Below are positions 23,640-35,914 of a DNA stretch of 64,000 nucleotides, piece after piece. Source of the stretch: Rhipicephalus microplus. Lineage: Eukaryota; Arthropoda; Arachnida; Ixodida; Ixodidae. The position numbers and the translations under genes were made by a program. Numbering within the stretch: the stretch's first letter is position 1; every line of letters starts with the position of its first letter. The notes beneath the pieces are model-generated. The model saw only the letters and a program-made list of their open reading frames with translations. It was not told where the DNA came from and did no database searches. Where the stretch lies: contig NC_134700.1 of the NCBI RefSeq assembly GCF_043290135.1, positions 77,603,000 through 77,666,999 of the forward strand. The letters run 5' to 3'.

Positions 23640-24060
23640 TCTTGAAGAGAGTATACATCTACATTATCGACTCTGAAAGGTTTACGGTACACCTTCAAAA
23701 AGGTTTACAGGTACACCTTCACTTTCATGATGACTGTCCTCTAAACAGTACCTTAGTAGTTACTATCATTCATACTCACATGAACTCACATTCATACATG
23801 CTATCGCACACTTTCTCACTTCTAGTCATACAGAAGTCAATACTAAGCAATTCAGCTTATAGATTCACACATATACAATGACACAATACAACTTTTTAAG
23901 CCTCAACCACACTCATCCTTGCATCCGCTCACATTTAGATGCCTTCACATCTCATAAAGCAGAAGTGTTCGTGTGCAATCATACTCATATAAACCCACCT
24001 GCACAGGCAATCTGTCATTCATACTCACATGTGGCCACAGTAACCAACACAGGATAATTG
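23640..24060. repeat. CA-rich imperfect tandem sequence
   Basis: Near 23675-23722 a GGTTTACRGTACACCTTCA unit is repeated. To 24035, variants of CATTCATACTCACATG recur (for example at 23768 and 24018). The strand bias (C/A on plus) is strong, suggesting an old simple or minisatellite array. Confidence 0.45.
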
Positions 24061-26284
24061 CGACACGTGAGTACTACTAACTTTTTCTTCCTTCCAGGCA
24101 GACTGAGGCTGAACATTATGCATAGTGTTAGTAGCACAGTATTGCTTGGTCTATCTAGTGATTTATAAGATGTCTTATGTGCATGTGCAACAGAAGATTT
24201 GCCTTACATCCTTCCTTTTTATGCTATTGTTATTGGCTTAGAAACCTGTTGTTAATGTTGTTATAATGTGACGGAAGTACACATGACTAAAGCCCGGGCA
24301 GTATCACCACGAAAATTAACAACATTGCATAACCCATCACCTTCTATCAGTCGGCAAGCCACAGCTCACCTTTTGTCACTATCAATAACAGCTGCATCTC
24401 CAGTAGTTTCAGTGCTGTATGTTGACGTTGTTGGAGGGACAACCGCTGGCACTAGGTCTTGAGGTTCAGCTGGTCCTTGTCTATCCATGTCTATTGGACC
24501 CTATAAAACAACACTAATGCTTCATTTTTTCCAATACAGTGCAGGTGTAATATGTCACAGTGCTTTTAACTCAGTTTTTATATATAGCCCTGAACTATTT
24601 GCATTTTTTTTTTCAGGGCCAGTAAACAACCCCAAAGCCCAAAAATTGTTGGAAAGAGAAATATGTGCACTTTTACTTCGTGAACATGCTGCCGCAAGAA
24701 TTGTACGAATACATGCTATATAAAGAAAATTACTGGGGCTACAACATTGCGTTATGCTGGTTTCAAAGTTTTGCATGGCCTCGCCACCCTTCTCCTTCAA
24801 AGGGAGAAGAAGGCGTCCACTCCGCCCACTTCAGCAATGTTAGAAGACGTCAGCAATGTTAGAAGACGTCAGCAATTGACGCCAGTGGCTAACTCGATCA
24901 GTCGCAACGCACTTGCGCTTGCTACGATGCCTGGTTGTTATTCTATTTACCCGGTGCCAATGCTTCTCCGCAGCTTAGTCGCTCGATTTGCAGTCGATAA
25001 CGATTTGCAGCAAAACTGTGTTCCGAAACCCAGACATGAAGTTGCCCGATTTCTTAGGAGTTATATTTTATGGAGGCAGACTGCCGCGCTACCAATGAAT
25101 AGCAACACAAAACACAAACTGTGAACTTAATAGTGCATGTGCTGATCAACAGGTGGCGTGACAATCTACACACTCCCAAAAACTGGGCCAGTGACATGTC
25201 CCGATTTTGATACATGGATCCTATGAGAAGTTTCGCAAATCGTATGATTGAATAGCTCTGTCGTTGCTGTGGGTGGGAACAGGAACTATCATTGACTTCA
25301 CTACTGTTTGTTGGGACCAGGTGTAGACCAATCGACGAGCTGCGTGCTGTGTCACGTTGTCAATCGCCGAGTTTTCGTCACTGCGCGTGGAAGGAGCATT
25401 GGTCAGGCGTAGGAAACGAGCACGGGCATCGTTTTTCGAAATGGAGGCTCTGCATGGCACACAGCTCTGTAATATTCAGAAAATGTGATCTCTACGGTCT
25501 ACACTATGAATTACTGAGCTTCTTTGGGGGGTGTAAAAAAAAGAAGTCGGAGCCTGTTGATTGGCCCTTTAATGCATAATATCGTGTCTCACGAATCATG
25601 TTTCCATGTGCAGGGGTTCTCAAAGCGAGTTTCTCCAATTATCATAATAGTAATAAAGGTACCACGAATGAGTACAACCCATTGTGCTTTTGATACACTT
25701 ACTAACCTACACAGATCCTCAAAGAGTTTGACATTTTATATTTAACTTAATTAAACCATGTATCAGCCCATCTGTCACAACATCTTGTGACCAGTGAAGG
25801 AGCACAGACTTGACTAAGCAGTAAGAAAACCTGCGTGAAAGACTCAACCATAACTGTGTAGTTTACAGTTATACCATAATCACATTAGGCACCTCTCATT
25901 TGTACTTACAAATGCAGTTTGTAATCAATAGAACGAAACGAACCTGTAAGTTCTGTGAGCTCAAATCCTCACATCTGCCTCTGTTATTGCTGAAAGATGG
26001 TTATGGCTGATTAAATGGCAATATTTACTGCCTATGTGATGAGTGTGCATACATTATTTGATCTATATGACATGAATGTCTGCATAAAACAATTTCTGTA
26101 GACATTTTACATCATCATACACATAGCACCACCATACCTGGTCACAAGACAGTGACTTCATCTCATTGCATGCCTCTTAATTGATGCTTGCTCACTTCTT
26201 TGCAATAGCCATGGTGACTTCAGACACTGCTCTCACACTATCCACTAACAGAAACACTGAATGGGAACCCACAATATTTGTTAT
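24061..26284. other. unassigned sequence
   Basis: A 23-bp exact local duplication (CAGCAATGTTAGAAGACGT) lies at about 24833-24872. A 125-codon frame at 24747-25124 has no recognised family. Nothing else is supportable. Confidence 0.35.
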
Positions 26285-26581
26285 AGCTGCAGCACTGGTA
26301 TACTTTTATTTTATCTGTTCAATCCAACAAGGATTGTCTCTGGAATTCATCAGATACTTCCAGAGGCAACATAAGCCCACATAAGCTGCAGCACTGGTAT
26401 ACTTTTATTTTATCTGTTCAATCCAACAAGGATTGTCTCTGGAATTCATCAGATATTTCCAGAGGCAACATAAGCCCACATAAGCTGCAGCACTGGTATA
26501 CTTTTATTTTATCTGTTCAATCCAACAAGGATTGTCTCTGGAATTCATCAGATATTTCAACAGGCAACATAAGCCCACATA
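26285..26581. repeat. 99-bp tandem repeat, three copies
   Basis: The unit starting AGCTGCAGCACTGGTATAC begins at 26285, 26384 and 26483, exactly 99 bp apart. Copies differ at only a few bases (for example GATACTTCCAG, GATATTTCCAG, GATATTTCAAC). No similar unit is seen elsewhere in the window. Confidence 0.9.
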
Positions 26582-28164
26582 AGGTGGCTTGTAAAAGTTG
26601 CCGATGCCTTTGTGTCTAAAAATGAAGCTGCCTTTAAGAAAGAAAGCGTAATTTTGGTCTTTGTAGTTATGAATGAATGTGCACAGTATTTTGGATGTTG
26701 TTAGGCATGTTCACAACTTAGTCTTGCCTACCAGACTGACCTCTTCCATGTCACCTCAGAGCTGCGGGCTAAACAGCTACACTGGTAAACCCAATCCATC
26801 CAGAGTGAATGTCTTCTGAACCCGGGATGGGGCCACTACTGACAGCTGTGCATACCAAAATAAAATTGCAGCTGCATCAACTAAAGGCTAGCTTTAATTG
26901 GTGAGATCACATTTTAAGAAAGCAAGCAAGAAATTTTAGGCTGGACAATAGGAATCACAAGCTAAAAAGAGGCAGGGCCTTTTAAAGGGCAATCACTGCA
27001 AGCCCAGATGCACTGCCCAGATGCACTGAGAGAAAAAAAATATGAAAGAACAAGGGATAAATACAGAGGTTAATTAAATTCTTCTGGATGAGGATCAATG
27101 CATTTTAGGTGAAACAATGGCACATTTTCACCATTTGCTTGACCTGCTATGGTCATAATGCTAAAAAAAAATCGGTATCATTTTAAATACCTTCTTCTAT
27201 GTTTCCTAGATTACTTTCCGCAATATCTGAAAACAGAAGTGACTGACATTTTAGCAGCCGATGTGTACTTACTCCTGAACATTGCCTTAATTGCATGCTA
27301 CACAACGCTCGGAACAAGCTACAAGCAGTGATTTTGGGACAGACAACATACGCCGATGAATCAACGGCTGCCCCATTCGCCTGTCACCAATTGCCCCAGA
27401 AGTCACGAGGCTGTGCAGCGACCACGTTTTGCTGTCAAGCCGACTTCCACAACAGACACTGTGTCAACCTGCGCACGACATCTGGAGGCATGCATAAGCA
27501 CCGTTTCATTTGCAGAATAATCTCCGGTCCATGATTGTGACTTTCATGGTTCCAAAATTAAGCTGCACAAGTACTGATACACAGGTGGTACAAATGCCAC
27601 TGACAAATATCATGAAACCTGAGGCTCTTGTGAAGTGTTAAGCAATTTATGCCTCTCTTATCAAAATGGCATAGTAAATCCAACTATATGCACTTTGATG
27701 TGGACGGCACGGGTATGAAATCACTATAATTTGCATAGCCCACCAACTACTACTCACTGTTTTCAAGTCGTCATCGCTGACACAAACATCCCAGCTATGT
27801 CTTCTGTTCTTGTGCCAATGTCTTGCAACTAAGCTTCTTTTACTGCGAATTTAAACAGTCCAAAGCATTCACTTCTCATAAGAACTTTCTTATCCCCTTT
27901 GCTATTCTTCTCTTTTCATGATTGAATGAAAACTCCGGCATAATTAGTTATGACCCGAACCCGCTTTTGGTCGCAGCCACGATATTCTGCGAAAACTGTA
28001 TAGGGCAGCTTGCAGACATTGATTGAGTTTGGGTTAGCCCACTGCCTCATCCCGCAACAAGCTTCCAGGTCACCAACGTTAATCTTGTTACCACACCCAA
28101 CACATCTTTCATTAACACCTTCCATCAATTGCTTACGACCTTTCGAGTGCTGAACGAACCCAAC
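26582..28164. other. unassigned sequence, possibly degraded pol upstream part
   Basis: No feature is firm. The last 150-200 bp before 28165 may be worn protease-linker sequence of the gypsy copy that follows, but the frames are too broken to call. Confidence 0.3.
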
Positions 28165-28715
28165 TCTTGCAGCTTCTCGACCACTTTTGGACGTGTTTCG
28201 ACTACAAGCAAACGAGCTTGCGCCAATCATCTGCAATCATTCATCATATAGACACCAGTAGCCATGCACCCCTGTGCCAGCGTCCTTACCCGGTCTCTCA
28301 AGCTGAACGTCTTGTTGTTGACTAAGTGACTAATATGCTTAGCCGTGGCGTCATATGCCCAGCCCTTGGGCATCCCTGGTGGTACTTGTGAAAGAAAAGG
28401 ACGGTAGTATCTTATTCTGTTGATTATAGATCCCTTCACAAGATCAACCAGCAATTATGTTTTCTGTTACCCAGAATCAATAGCGCGCTTGATTATTTGC
28501 GAGAGCTGGAGTTCTTTTCTTCATCGGATCTTCAGTCAGGATACTAGCGAATACTTATGGATGAAGGCGACCATCCCAACACTAGATTTGTAGCTCCTGG
28601 TAACTTATACAAGTTCAGTGTGATGCCGTTTGGCCATTGCAATGCACCCGCAACCTTTGAGCATCTGATGGACAACGTACTTCGAAGTCTCAAGTGGCAC
28701 ATGTGCTAGTTGGTG
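28165..28715 (+). pseudogene. gypsy-H pol, first part (N-terminal RT), cut at the YxDD site
   Basis: The frame from about 28173 reads a linker and then IDTSSHAPLCQRPYPVS (normally IDTG...LRQRPYRVS), AERLVV and MLSRGVI. WASLVVLVKEKDGSILFC and MPFGHCNAPATFEHLMD follow, then LRSLKWHMC-stop-LV ending at 28715. These are the standard N-terminal RT blocks of Ty3/gypsy. Stops and frameshifts are frequent. The coding match ends precisely before the catalytic YLDD. The missing continuation is found on the same strand at 44355, so this is taken as the left half of one split element. Confidence 0.8.
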
Positions 28716-28729
28716 CATGGTCTACTATA

Positions 28730-30084
28730 GTATAGGAGGCACGAAGCAGCGAGGACAAGAAACGACAGGGCTGGTGCCAACGAAAACTGATTTATTAGAA
28801 AGACATTTGCATCCTAGGTAGCTGCTCGCATCGGTAATCACCGTTACAGAATGGCACATGATGATCAGTAATCAAATCTTGTCTAAAAAGTGCAGTTTGC
28901 TGCGATAAAGATTCAAACACGGCACACTGGCACACTAGGCAACCTTTTTGCATAAACATGAAGGATGTCCAGTGTGTCAGTGTGCCGTCTTTGAATCTTT
29001 ATCGGAGCGAATTGCACTTGTTAGACAAGATTTGATTACTGACTGTTGATTGTCATTCTGGAATGAGGATTACCACCAATGTGACTCCCGCATTAGCTTG
29101 AAGCTACCTATGATGCAAATCAGTTATGAGTTCGTATCATTCCTGTCATTTTTTTTAACACAGCGCATAACTACGTGGACACAAAAGAAGAAGGGAAGAA
29201 TCGCAGTGCTGAGTCGCAATGAAACATATATGAAAACAAAAATGGAAAAAAACTGCAACCTTCACACCCATGTGGCCACGCTAAAACAAGAAAACAATAG
29301 GTCATCTGATATTTTGAACACAAAAAAACCTTGATACACGGTACGTGTACTCTCAAACAGAAGAAAATTTAAGATATCGTGCCATCTAAGAACCTAACTT
29401 TGCTATCATGAAGGGCTATAGAAGGCATGCTAATGCATTATTCACCCCTCTTTTTGATATTATATGCAGCAATAATTTCTCGTGTGCTTTGATATCTGTG
29501 TGTCAATAGAGCTTTAGCTTCATAAAATATAGGAACGCAATGGCACTGCGCAACATTTTCTTGCAAAGAACGCCCGAGTTCCAACAACCTAATGTTAATG
29601 CATCTACTTGCTTAACCTATGTACACGCGACCGCAGCAAAACGTCAAAAGATACATGGCACCTTTCCTACTCTATACTAAAGAAGTCGTGCGTCTGACCC
29701 CACAGCCTTCCTTAGATACTCCTGAGTTGTGCTTCGTAAGTTTCTGTTCAACCATCCCACAAACCTTATTTAACTATGTGACAAAAAAAACTACACTTAC
29801 TCCAAACCGGCTAGCAACATTCTTTAAGTTATGGGATAATCTGTGTATGTACAAAAGTATTACTGAGGAATTCCTGTGCTCTGGAACTGGATGAGTAGTG
29901 ATACTGTCTGTTTTTATCTTAAATCGCTTGGTCAACTTGCGAACAGTTTGCCAGATGTTAGCGTCCAGAAAACCCACGTCTGTTAGCTTAGTCACTTGTT
30001 CCGAGAAGCTGGTGCCCATCCGATGAGAGGAAGACTTAAACCGTGCAGAATGCAAACATGAAAAAAAAGCTTTACCGTTCTTAA
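28730..30084 (-). pseudogene. Penelope-like element, 3' half with GIY-YIG endonuclease
   Basis: Read on the minus strand from 30084: KNGKAFFSCLHSARF, MGTSFSEQVTKLTDVGF, YIHRLSHNLKNVASRFGV, then HNSGVSKEGCGV and CGRVYIG (29615-29626) with a stop where Gln is usual, RCIN, and QCHCVPIFYEAKAL with TREIIAAYNIKKRGE. That is the Penelope linker plus GIY-YIG nuclease, which nicks target DNA for reverse transcription. Several stops and shifts break it. Leftwards the 3' region passes into an inverted terminal copy. The N-terminal end is cut at a TTAA (30081-30084), and the remainder is at 39550-40147. Confidence 0.85.
28775..29130. repeat. inverted Penelope terminal repeats (pLTR foldback)
   Basis: The arms 28867-28935 and 28972-29040 are 69 bp each and pair with about 7 mismatches around a 36-bp spacer. 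Weaker pairing extends outward to about 28775 and 29130 (for example CATTTGCATCCTAGGTAGCT against an inverted TTTGCATCATAGGTAGCT). Penelope-like elements are known to carry terminal repeats that can be inverted. Confidence 0.8.
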
Positions 30085-30701
30085 AGGCCAACTCTGGCGA
30101 TTTTTCGACGATGTCAAAGTTATGGTGTTTCTATGTTCCTAAGACACTCTTGTCACGAGCCCAATAGCTGAAATGCTCAGGAAATTCGAAAATAATTTTT
30201 AATAAGCAAAAATGTACAATACCGAAACCAAAACCCAACCGAGCGCCCTGTCTGCGTATGACGTACTATTTGGTAGAGCCGGAGACAGTATACTGGTTCT
30301 GCTGGCACGGAGTATGAAAACTGTGAAAGCCAGTCCAGCGAAGCACTGGCCAAACACTACAGAGGAAGGAAGAAAGCATTCCCGTGCTATACCTGTGCCA
30401 AACACCACCGCCGTCGCCTTGTGGAAAGCACAATAAACGCTGTAGCGGCCAAAGTAGCGATGCCATCGGCTGCGTCACTTCCGTTGACATGCCAAACATG
30501 ACGTCACACAGACAGTGTTGCCAATAATTCTGGCAAGTGAGGTGAGCTTTTGAAGACAATCTTTAAAATTCATTTGCAAACGATCAGTGGATCACTCAAT
30601 CCTGTGATTTGGCATAAAGGACTAAATTGAGCAAAGGAACATACCCAGCGAGTTTCATTAAGATTCATTGACCTTGAAAAATCGCCGGAGTAGGCCTTTA
30701 A
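30081..30701. mobile_element. 613-bp MITE with TTAA target duplication
   Basis: The terminal inverted repeats AGGCCAACTCTGGCGATTTTTC (30085-30106) and the reverse of AGGCCTACTCCGGCGATTTTTC (30676-30697) match at 20 of 22 bases. TTAA flanks both sides (30081-30084 and 30698-30701). No ORF of interest is seen inside. It is a piggyBac-type non-autonomous element by target site. It abuts the piggyBac element at the shared TTAA. Confidence 0.85.
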
Positions 30702-30913
30702 GCCTTTAGGGGCCGGTTTATTTTTTTCTAAGATTTGTCAAAGCAGATGCATTTTTTTATAGTATATGCAAGGCGCATTAAAACTTTGTGCGAGTATGTC
30801 TAGTTTAGAAGTTACAGCCCGTGACCATATCGTCACACTGGGCTCTTAGGATACAGCAAAAATGACACACCAAAAAAATTTTATTTCTGACCCTGACATA
30901 TTGTGAAAAATAT

Positions 30914-31074
30914 TGCCACAAGGCAGTAGTGGGATTGAGGCATAAAGCGGTAGAGGGTCCCTGCCTGAAACAAAAGACTACGAAGTGGAGACTGGTCCTA
31001 GCCCGCCAGTGTGCCAGGCATTGTCGTCGCGTGTAATCGTCGTAAATATCTGCAAATATACATTTCCTTGTAAG
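30914..31074 (+). repeat. 5' LTR of gypsy G2 (161 bp)
   Basis: It begins TGCCACAAGGCAGTAG and ends CTTTCCTTGTAAG-like sequence at 31074. It aligns end to end with the two pieces of the 3' LTR. The inner edge is followed by ATTATTGGTGGAGGTGCGGGG. The TGG at 31080 could open a primer-binding site, but the tRNA is not identified. Confidence 0.9.
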
Positions 31075-31165
31075 ATTATTGGTGGAGGTGCGGGGTACGC
31101 CTACCTGGCTTTCCCGGCAAACCAACACGGAACTTCGGAGTGGTCGCCACCTTCATTTTCCTGCA

Positions 31166-31191
31166 ATGGCTCAACAGGCCCACCCACAAGA

Positions 31192-31241
<50 letters not shown>

Positions 31242-32390
31242 TGCCTCCTCTGATTCTCCTGCCTTCACGAGACCCCGGAATCTTCTCGGGCACAGGCAAG
31301 GACAAGGTGAATGTTGAAGATTGGGTCGCATTGTACGAGCGCGTGAGCGAATACTACAGATGGGACCCTACGCTGATGCTGGCCAACGTTGTATTTTACT
31401 TGCGGGATACGGTGCTCACCTGATATGAGACGCATGAGTCGGAGTTGACCAGCTGGGACGTTTGGAAACTAAAGCTTGTGGAGTTATCCAGCAGGCCATT
31501 TGGGCAACAGCAGGCCGCGAGGAAAGACCTGGAATGTCGCGTGCAGACATCAACGGAACCATATGTATCTTACATACAGGAAATATTGGGCCTCTGTCGA
31601 AAGGTGGACGAGAACATGAGCGAAACTGACAAAATCGCTCACATATTAAAGGGAATTGCCGATGACGCCTTTAATCTGTTGATCGTTAAAGATTGCGCCA
31701 CCGTCGACGCGGTTGAAAGAAATGTCAGCGCTTTGAGCACGCCAAGAACCGTGGCATAACCCGCCAGTTTGCGCGTCTGCCTAATACTGCAGCCACCTCA
31801 ACCTGCGAAGACAGCCCCAAGTTCACGCAAGCTACATCGTCCGAAAATGTCACCCGAATCGTTCGCCGCGAACTCGAAGCAATGGCTCCTGCAGCCATCG
31901 CCTCCGACGGTCCTCAAGACAACGCATACCGTCTCCCTCATCCAAGCCGTCGTTCGCCAAGAAATAGCGAATCTCGGCATCGCACCTGTTTGCGCTGTTC
32001 GCACTACCGAGAGCTCAGCTTCTGTTAACCAGAGTCTGGTGTACACTTCACGCTACCCTTCCCGCTACTGGAACCCTGCTGAATGGAGAACGTCGGATGA
32101 TAGACCAATCTGCTTTCACTGCTCTCGCGCCGACCACATTGCACGCTACTGTCGCAATCGTTGGACATCCAATTCATCTCGGAACACTGCGACATGGCGT
32201 CGCTTTGAAGGCAATTCTCGCCGCTTTTCTACTCTGTACGATCCACAGCCTGTTCCTACTATTGTTCAAAGCCGAAGGTTCAGCCAGTCACCATCACCCC
32301 AAGGCCGCCGATCTCTCTCGCCGATGATTTCTCAATCCAGGTCCCCTGCACGACCTGAGCCCTCAACCTCGGGAAACTATACCATGCAGC
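31166..32390 (+). pseudogene. gypsy G2 gag with poly-Gln tract
   Basis: ATG at 31166 starts MAQQAHPQEQ followed by about 18 Gln from a CAG array (31190-31240). A capsid-like domain comes next (GTGKDKVNVEDWVALYERV, ELTSWDVWK, ARKDLECRVQ). A TGA at 31421-31423 replaces the expected Trp of a WYE motif. Frame changes near 31745 and 31910 split the linker (TRIVRRELEAM is in another frame). The CCHC knuckle CFHCSRADHIARYC and an Arg/Ser-rich tail follow in the frame that continues into pol. The capsid packages element RNA. Poly-Gln at the N-terminus is unusual and is probably repeat expansion. Confidence 0.85.
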
Positions 32391-32439
32391 TCCCGAAGGT
32401 GACGCTGCATTTAACGACCCGTTCTGCAAATCCTCTGTT

Positions 32440-35400
32440 GACGATTCCTACACGCCGCAATATTTTGAACCTTTTGGTGGATGACGTTACCGTTACAGCC
32501 CTCATAGACATTGGCACGCAAATTTCAGTCATGAGCGCTGCCATCTGTATTAAACTGCGAAAAGTGATCACGCCTCCAATTAAGTGTGCAGTAATACTTG
32601 CCGATGGGGGCACATCTACCGTTCTCGGCATGTGCACCTCTCGCGTGTGTATTGCTGGGCGCCAGACCGTTGTATTGTTCACCGTGCTTGAGCAGTGCCC
32701 ACATGACGTGATTTTTGGTCTCGACTTTCTCTCTGTGCACTCCGCCCTTATCGACTGCTCGACGGGTCTTCTTCAGTTGGAACTGCCTTTTTACGCCGCT
32801 ATTGCCCATGATGCTCAAAGTCGCCTTTGTGCCACCGAGTTCCTGCATCTTCCGCCACAAGCCGCGACTTACGTGCAGCTCGTGTGTGATCCGCCTGTGC
32901 GCGATGGTGAATATGTCGTTTCACCTATTACCGACGTTGTGCTAAAGCACTCCATTGCTGTCCCGCACACCGTGGTGAGAGTACGCCACAACCAGACCCA
33001 TTTGTCTCTTTTAAACTTTGGTTTCTCCGCGCACGTGCTGCCTGCTGGTATTAAACTAGACGTCATGTCGTCGTTGCAAGAGTGTGATATTTCTGAACTG
33101 TCGGCTCAGCAACCTACTCCGCACTTCAACTTGCTCACTGTGCCCAACCTGTCAAGCATTGAAATCGCCAAAATGATAGCGCCAGATCTTTCGCCCTCCG
33201 AAGCACAAGACCTCCACCGTCTGTTGACATCCTACGCGGACATATTCGATCTTGACAACTGCCCTTTAGGCCAGACATCAGTTGTGACCCATCACATCAA
33301 CACCGGCGATGCCAACACAATTCATCGCCGCCCTTACCGCGTCTCCGCTGCCGAACGCTCTGTCATCCAGAAAGAGGTTGAGAAAATGTTTGCCAAAGGC
33401 ATCGTCGAACACTCATCTAGTCCGTGGGCATGCCCGGTAGTGCTTGTCAAGAAGAAGGACAACACATGGCTGTTTTGAGTCGACTATAGACATCTCAACA
33501 AGGTCACTAAGAAGGACATTTACCTCTTACCAAGAATAGATGACGCCCTTGACTGCCTTCATGGCGCAAAGTTTTTCTCGTCCATTGACCTTCGATCTGG
33601 TTATTGGCAGATCGCTGTTGACCCACGGGACCGAGAAAAAACAGCATTTGTAACCCCCATGGGTTATACCAATTTAAAGTAATGCCGTTTGGGCTTTGTA
33701 ATGCGCCAGCCAGCTTTGAGCGCATGATGGATTCCCTTCTGCGCGGCTTCAAATGGTCCACTTGCTTATGCTACTTAGATGATATAATTGTTTTTTCACC
33801 GACGTTCGCAAGCGATCTTGAGCGACTGTCCAGTATTCTCCAAGTATTCCGCAACACTGGTCTCTAGCTGAACTCCTCCAAATGCCGTTTCGGCCGTCGC
33901 GAAATAACTGTACTTGGTCACCTCGTTAACGCATCTGGGGTACAACCCGATCCGGACAAAATTCGTGCAGTGACTCAATTTCCCGTGCCCGCTTCTCCTT
34001 AGGATGTCCGGAGCTTCCTTGGTTTGTGCTCCTATTTTCGCCGCTTCATCCGGAATTTCGCCGATATTGCACGGCCTCTCACCGAGCTTCTTAAAAAAGA
34101 TGTCACATTTACTTGGAATTCGCCTCAAAGTGGTGCATTTTCGGCGCTCATTGCAGCCCTCACGACTACGCCAATATTAGCTCACTTCGATCAGACTGCC
34201 CCGACAGAAGTTCGTACGGACGCAAGTGGCCCCGGAATTGGTGCTGTTTTAGCTCAGCGTCAGCATGGACGTGACTGTATCATCGCCTACGCTAGCCGCC
34301 TTTTATTCCCTGCCGAGAGGAACTATTCCATCACCAAAAGAGAGTGTCTTGCTCTTGTTTGGGCTGTCGCTAAATTTCGCCCGTACCTCTTCGGCCGCAG
34401 TGTTACTGTTGTAACTGATCATCATGCACTCTGCTGGCTTTCCTCGCTCAAGAATCCCACGGGATGTCTCGATCGTTGGTCTCTCCGCCTCCAAGAATAC
34501 ACCTTCTCGGTCGTGTATAAATCTGGTCACCTCCATCAAGACGCCGACTGCCTGTCACGGTATCCAGTGGATCCACCAGACGCCACAGCGAGGCTTGCGG
34601 CTTATCAATATCAGACTTTCTTGATATCGCTTCTGAGCAACGCCGCGACCCGGATTTACTTCCCATCATAGAAAGCCTAAGTGCCGCTACTCCACCCACT
34701 TCTCTGAACTTGTATTTTTTTCATGAAGGTGTTCTCTACCGCCACAACATGCGCCCTAATAGTCATGACCGCCTTCTTGTCGTGCCTTCCCATTTGCGTG
34801 TAGATGTTCTCCGACAGCTTTACGATGAACCTGCCGCTGGTCACCTGGGAGTCACCCGCACTTATGATCGCGTCCGGCGCCGTTTTTTCTGGCCACGCCT
34901 ATATCGCTCTGAGCAAAAGTATGTCGCCAGCTGTGACCTTTGTCAACGTCGAAAACTACCAACATCGCTTCCAGCTGGCCTTCTTAACCCTATTGAGATC
35001 CCTGCTGAACCATTCTACCGCGTAGGGCTCGACCTTCTCGGGCCATTTCCCACTTCTGCATCCGGGAACAAATGGGTTGCCGTGGCGACCAACTACGCGA
35101 CACGTTACGCGATCACCCGCGCTCTTCCAACCAGCTGCGCTACCGATGTCGCCGACTTTTTACTGCATGACATCATATTGCATCACGGCGCTCCTCGACA
35201 GCTCATTACTGACCAAGGCCGATACTTTTTATCTCGCGTCGTCAGGATATCGTACGTTCCTGTTCCACGAACCACAAGTTCACAACGGCATACCATCCAC
35301 AAACTAATGGACTTACAGAGCGCCTGAATCGCACTATCACGGACATGTTGTCAATGTATGTTTCTCCAGACCACCGTAACTGGGACGCAACGTTACCCTA

Positions 35401-35878
35401 CGTCACCTTCGCTTACAACTTCTCCAGGCATGACACCGTAGGCTAATCCCCGTTCTACCTTCTTTATGGACGGGAACCCTCTCTGCCTCTTGATACACTC
35501 CTTCTCGCTGGTTTAAGCTCCCCTGTCACATACGTCCGCGATGCCATAGAGCGAGCCGACGCAGCACGACAGATTGCCCGAGAACGACTCATACTTTCTC
35601 AAGCCTCTCAGAAAGATCGATACGATCGTCACCACCGCGAAGTTTTGTATGCACCAGGTTCTCTCGTACTCTTGTGGAACCCATGTAGTCACATCGGCCT
35701 CTCAGAAAAACTTTTATTTCGCTATGACGGACCATACAAAGTCCTGCGCAAGATCGCCAACCTCACCTACGAGATACAGCGAGTCGTCGACGAAGCGCAC
35801 TCAATGCCACCACCATCCACTGTTGTGCACGTTGTAAGACTGAAGCCTTATGTGTCACCCAACACTCCCCTTTCGTGA
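32440..35878 (+). pseudogene. gypsy G2 pol (protease, RT, RNase H, integrase), multiply broken
   Basis: The protease site reads ALIDIGTQISVM, so DTG has become DIG. RT has IHRRPYRVSAAERSVI, SSPWACPVVLVKKKD, a TGA at 33476-33478, SGYWQIAV, a frameshift near 33660 and an intact YLDD at 33772-33783. Stops follow at 33865 and 34000. RNase H: VRTDASGPGIGAVLAQ, TDHHALCWL. After a shift near 34605 comes integrase with the first His of HHCC as Tyr (LYDEPAAGHLG), CDLCQRRK, and the first catalytic Asp as Asn (VATNYATRY). The second is kept (ITDQG). A shift lies near 35240 and a TAA at 35444. The GPYKVLRK and VVHVVRLKPY end is at 35878. It is clearly inactive. Confidence 0.9.
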
Positions 35879-35914
35879 CAAGCGCCGGGTCGGCGCTTTA
35901 ACGCCGCGGGGTAG

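Noticed and set aside
23760..24040. Telomere-like or CRISPR-like array
   Set aside because: Repeats are imperfect and irregularly spaced with no unique equal-length spacers. Simple CA-rich repeat is sufficient.
31101..31331. Poly-Ala ORF on the minus strand
   Set aside because: Antisense of the CAG array in gypsy gag.
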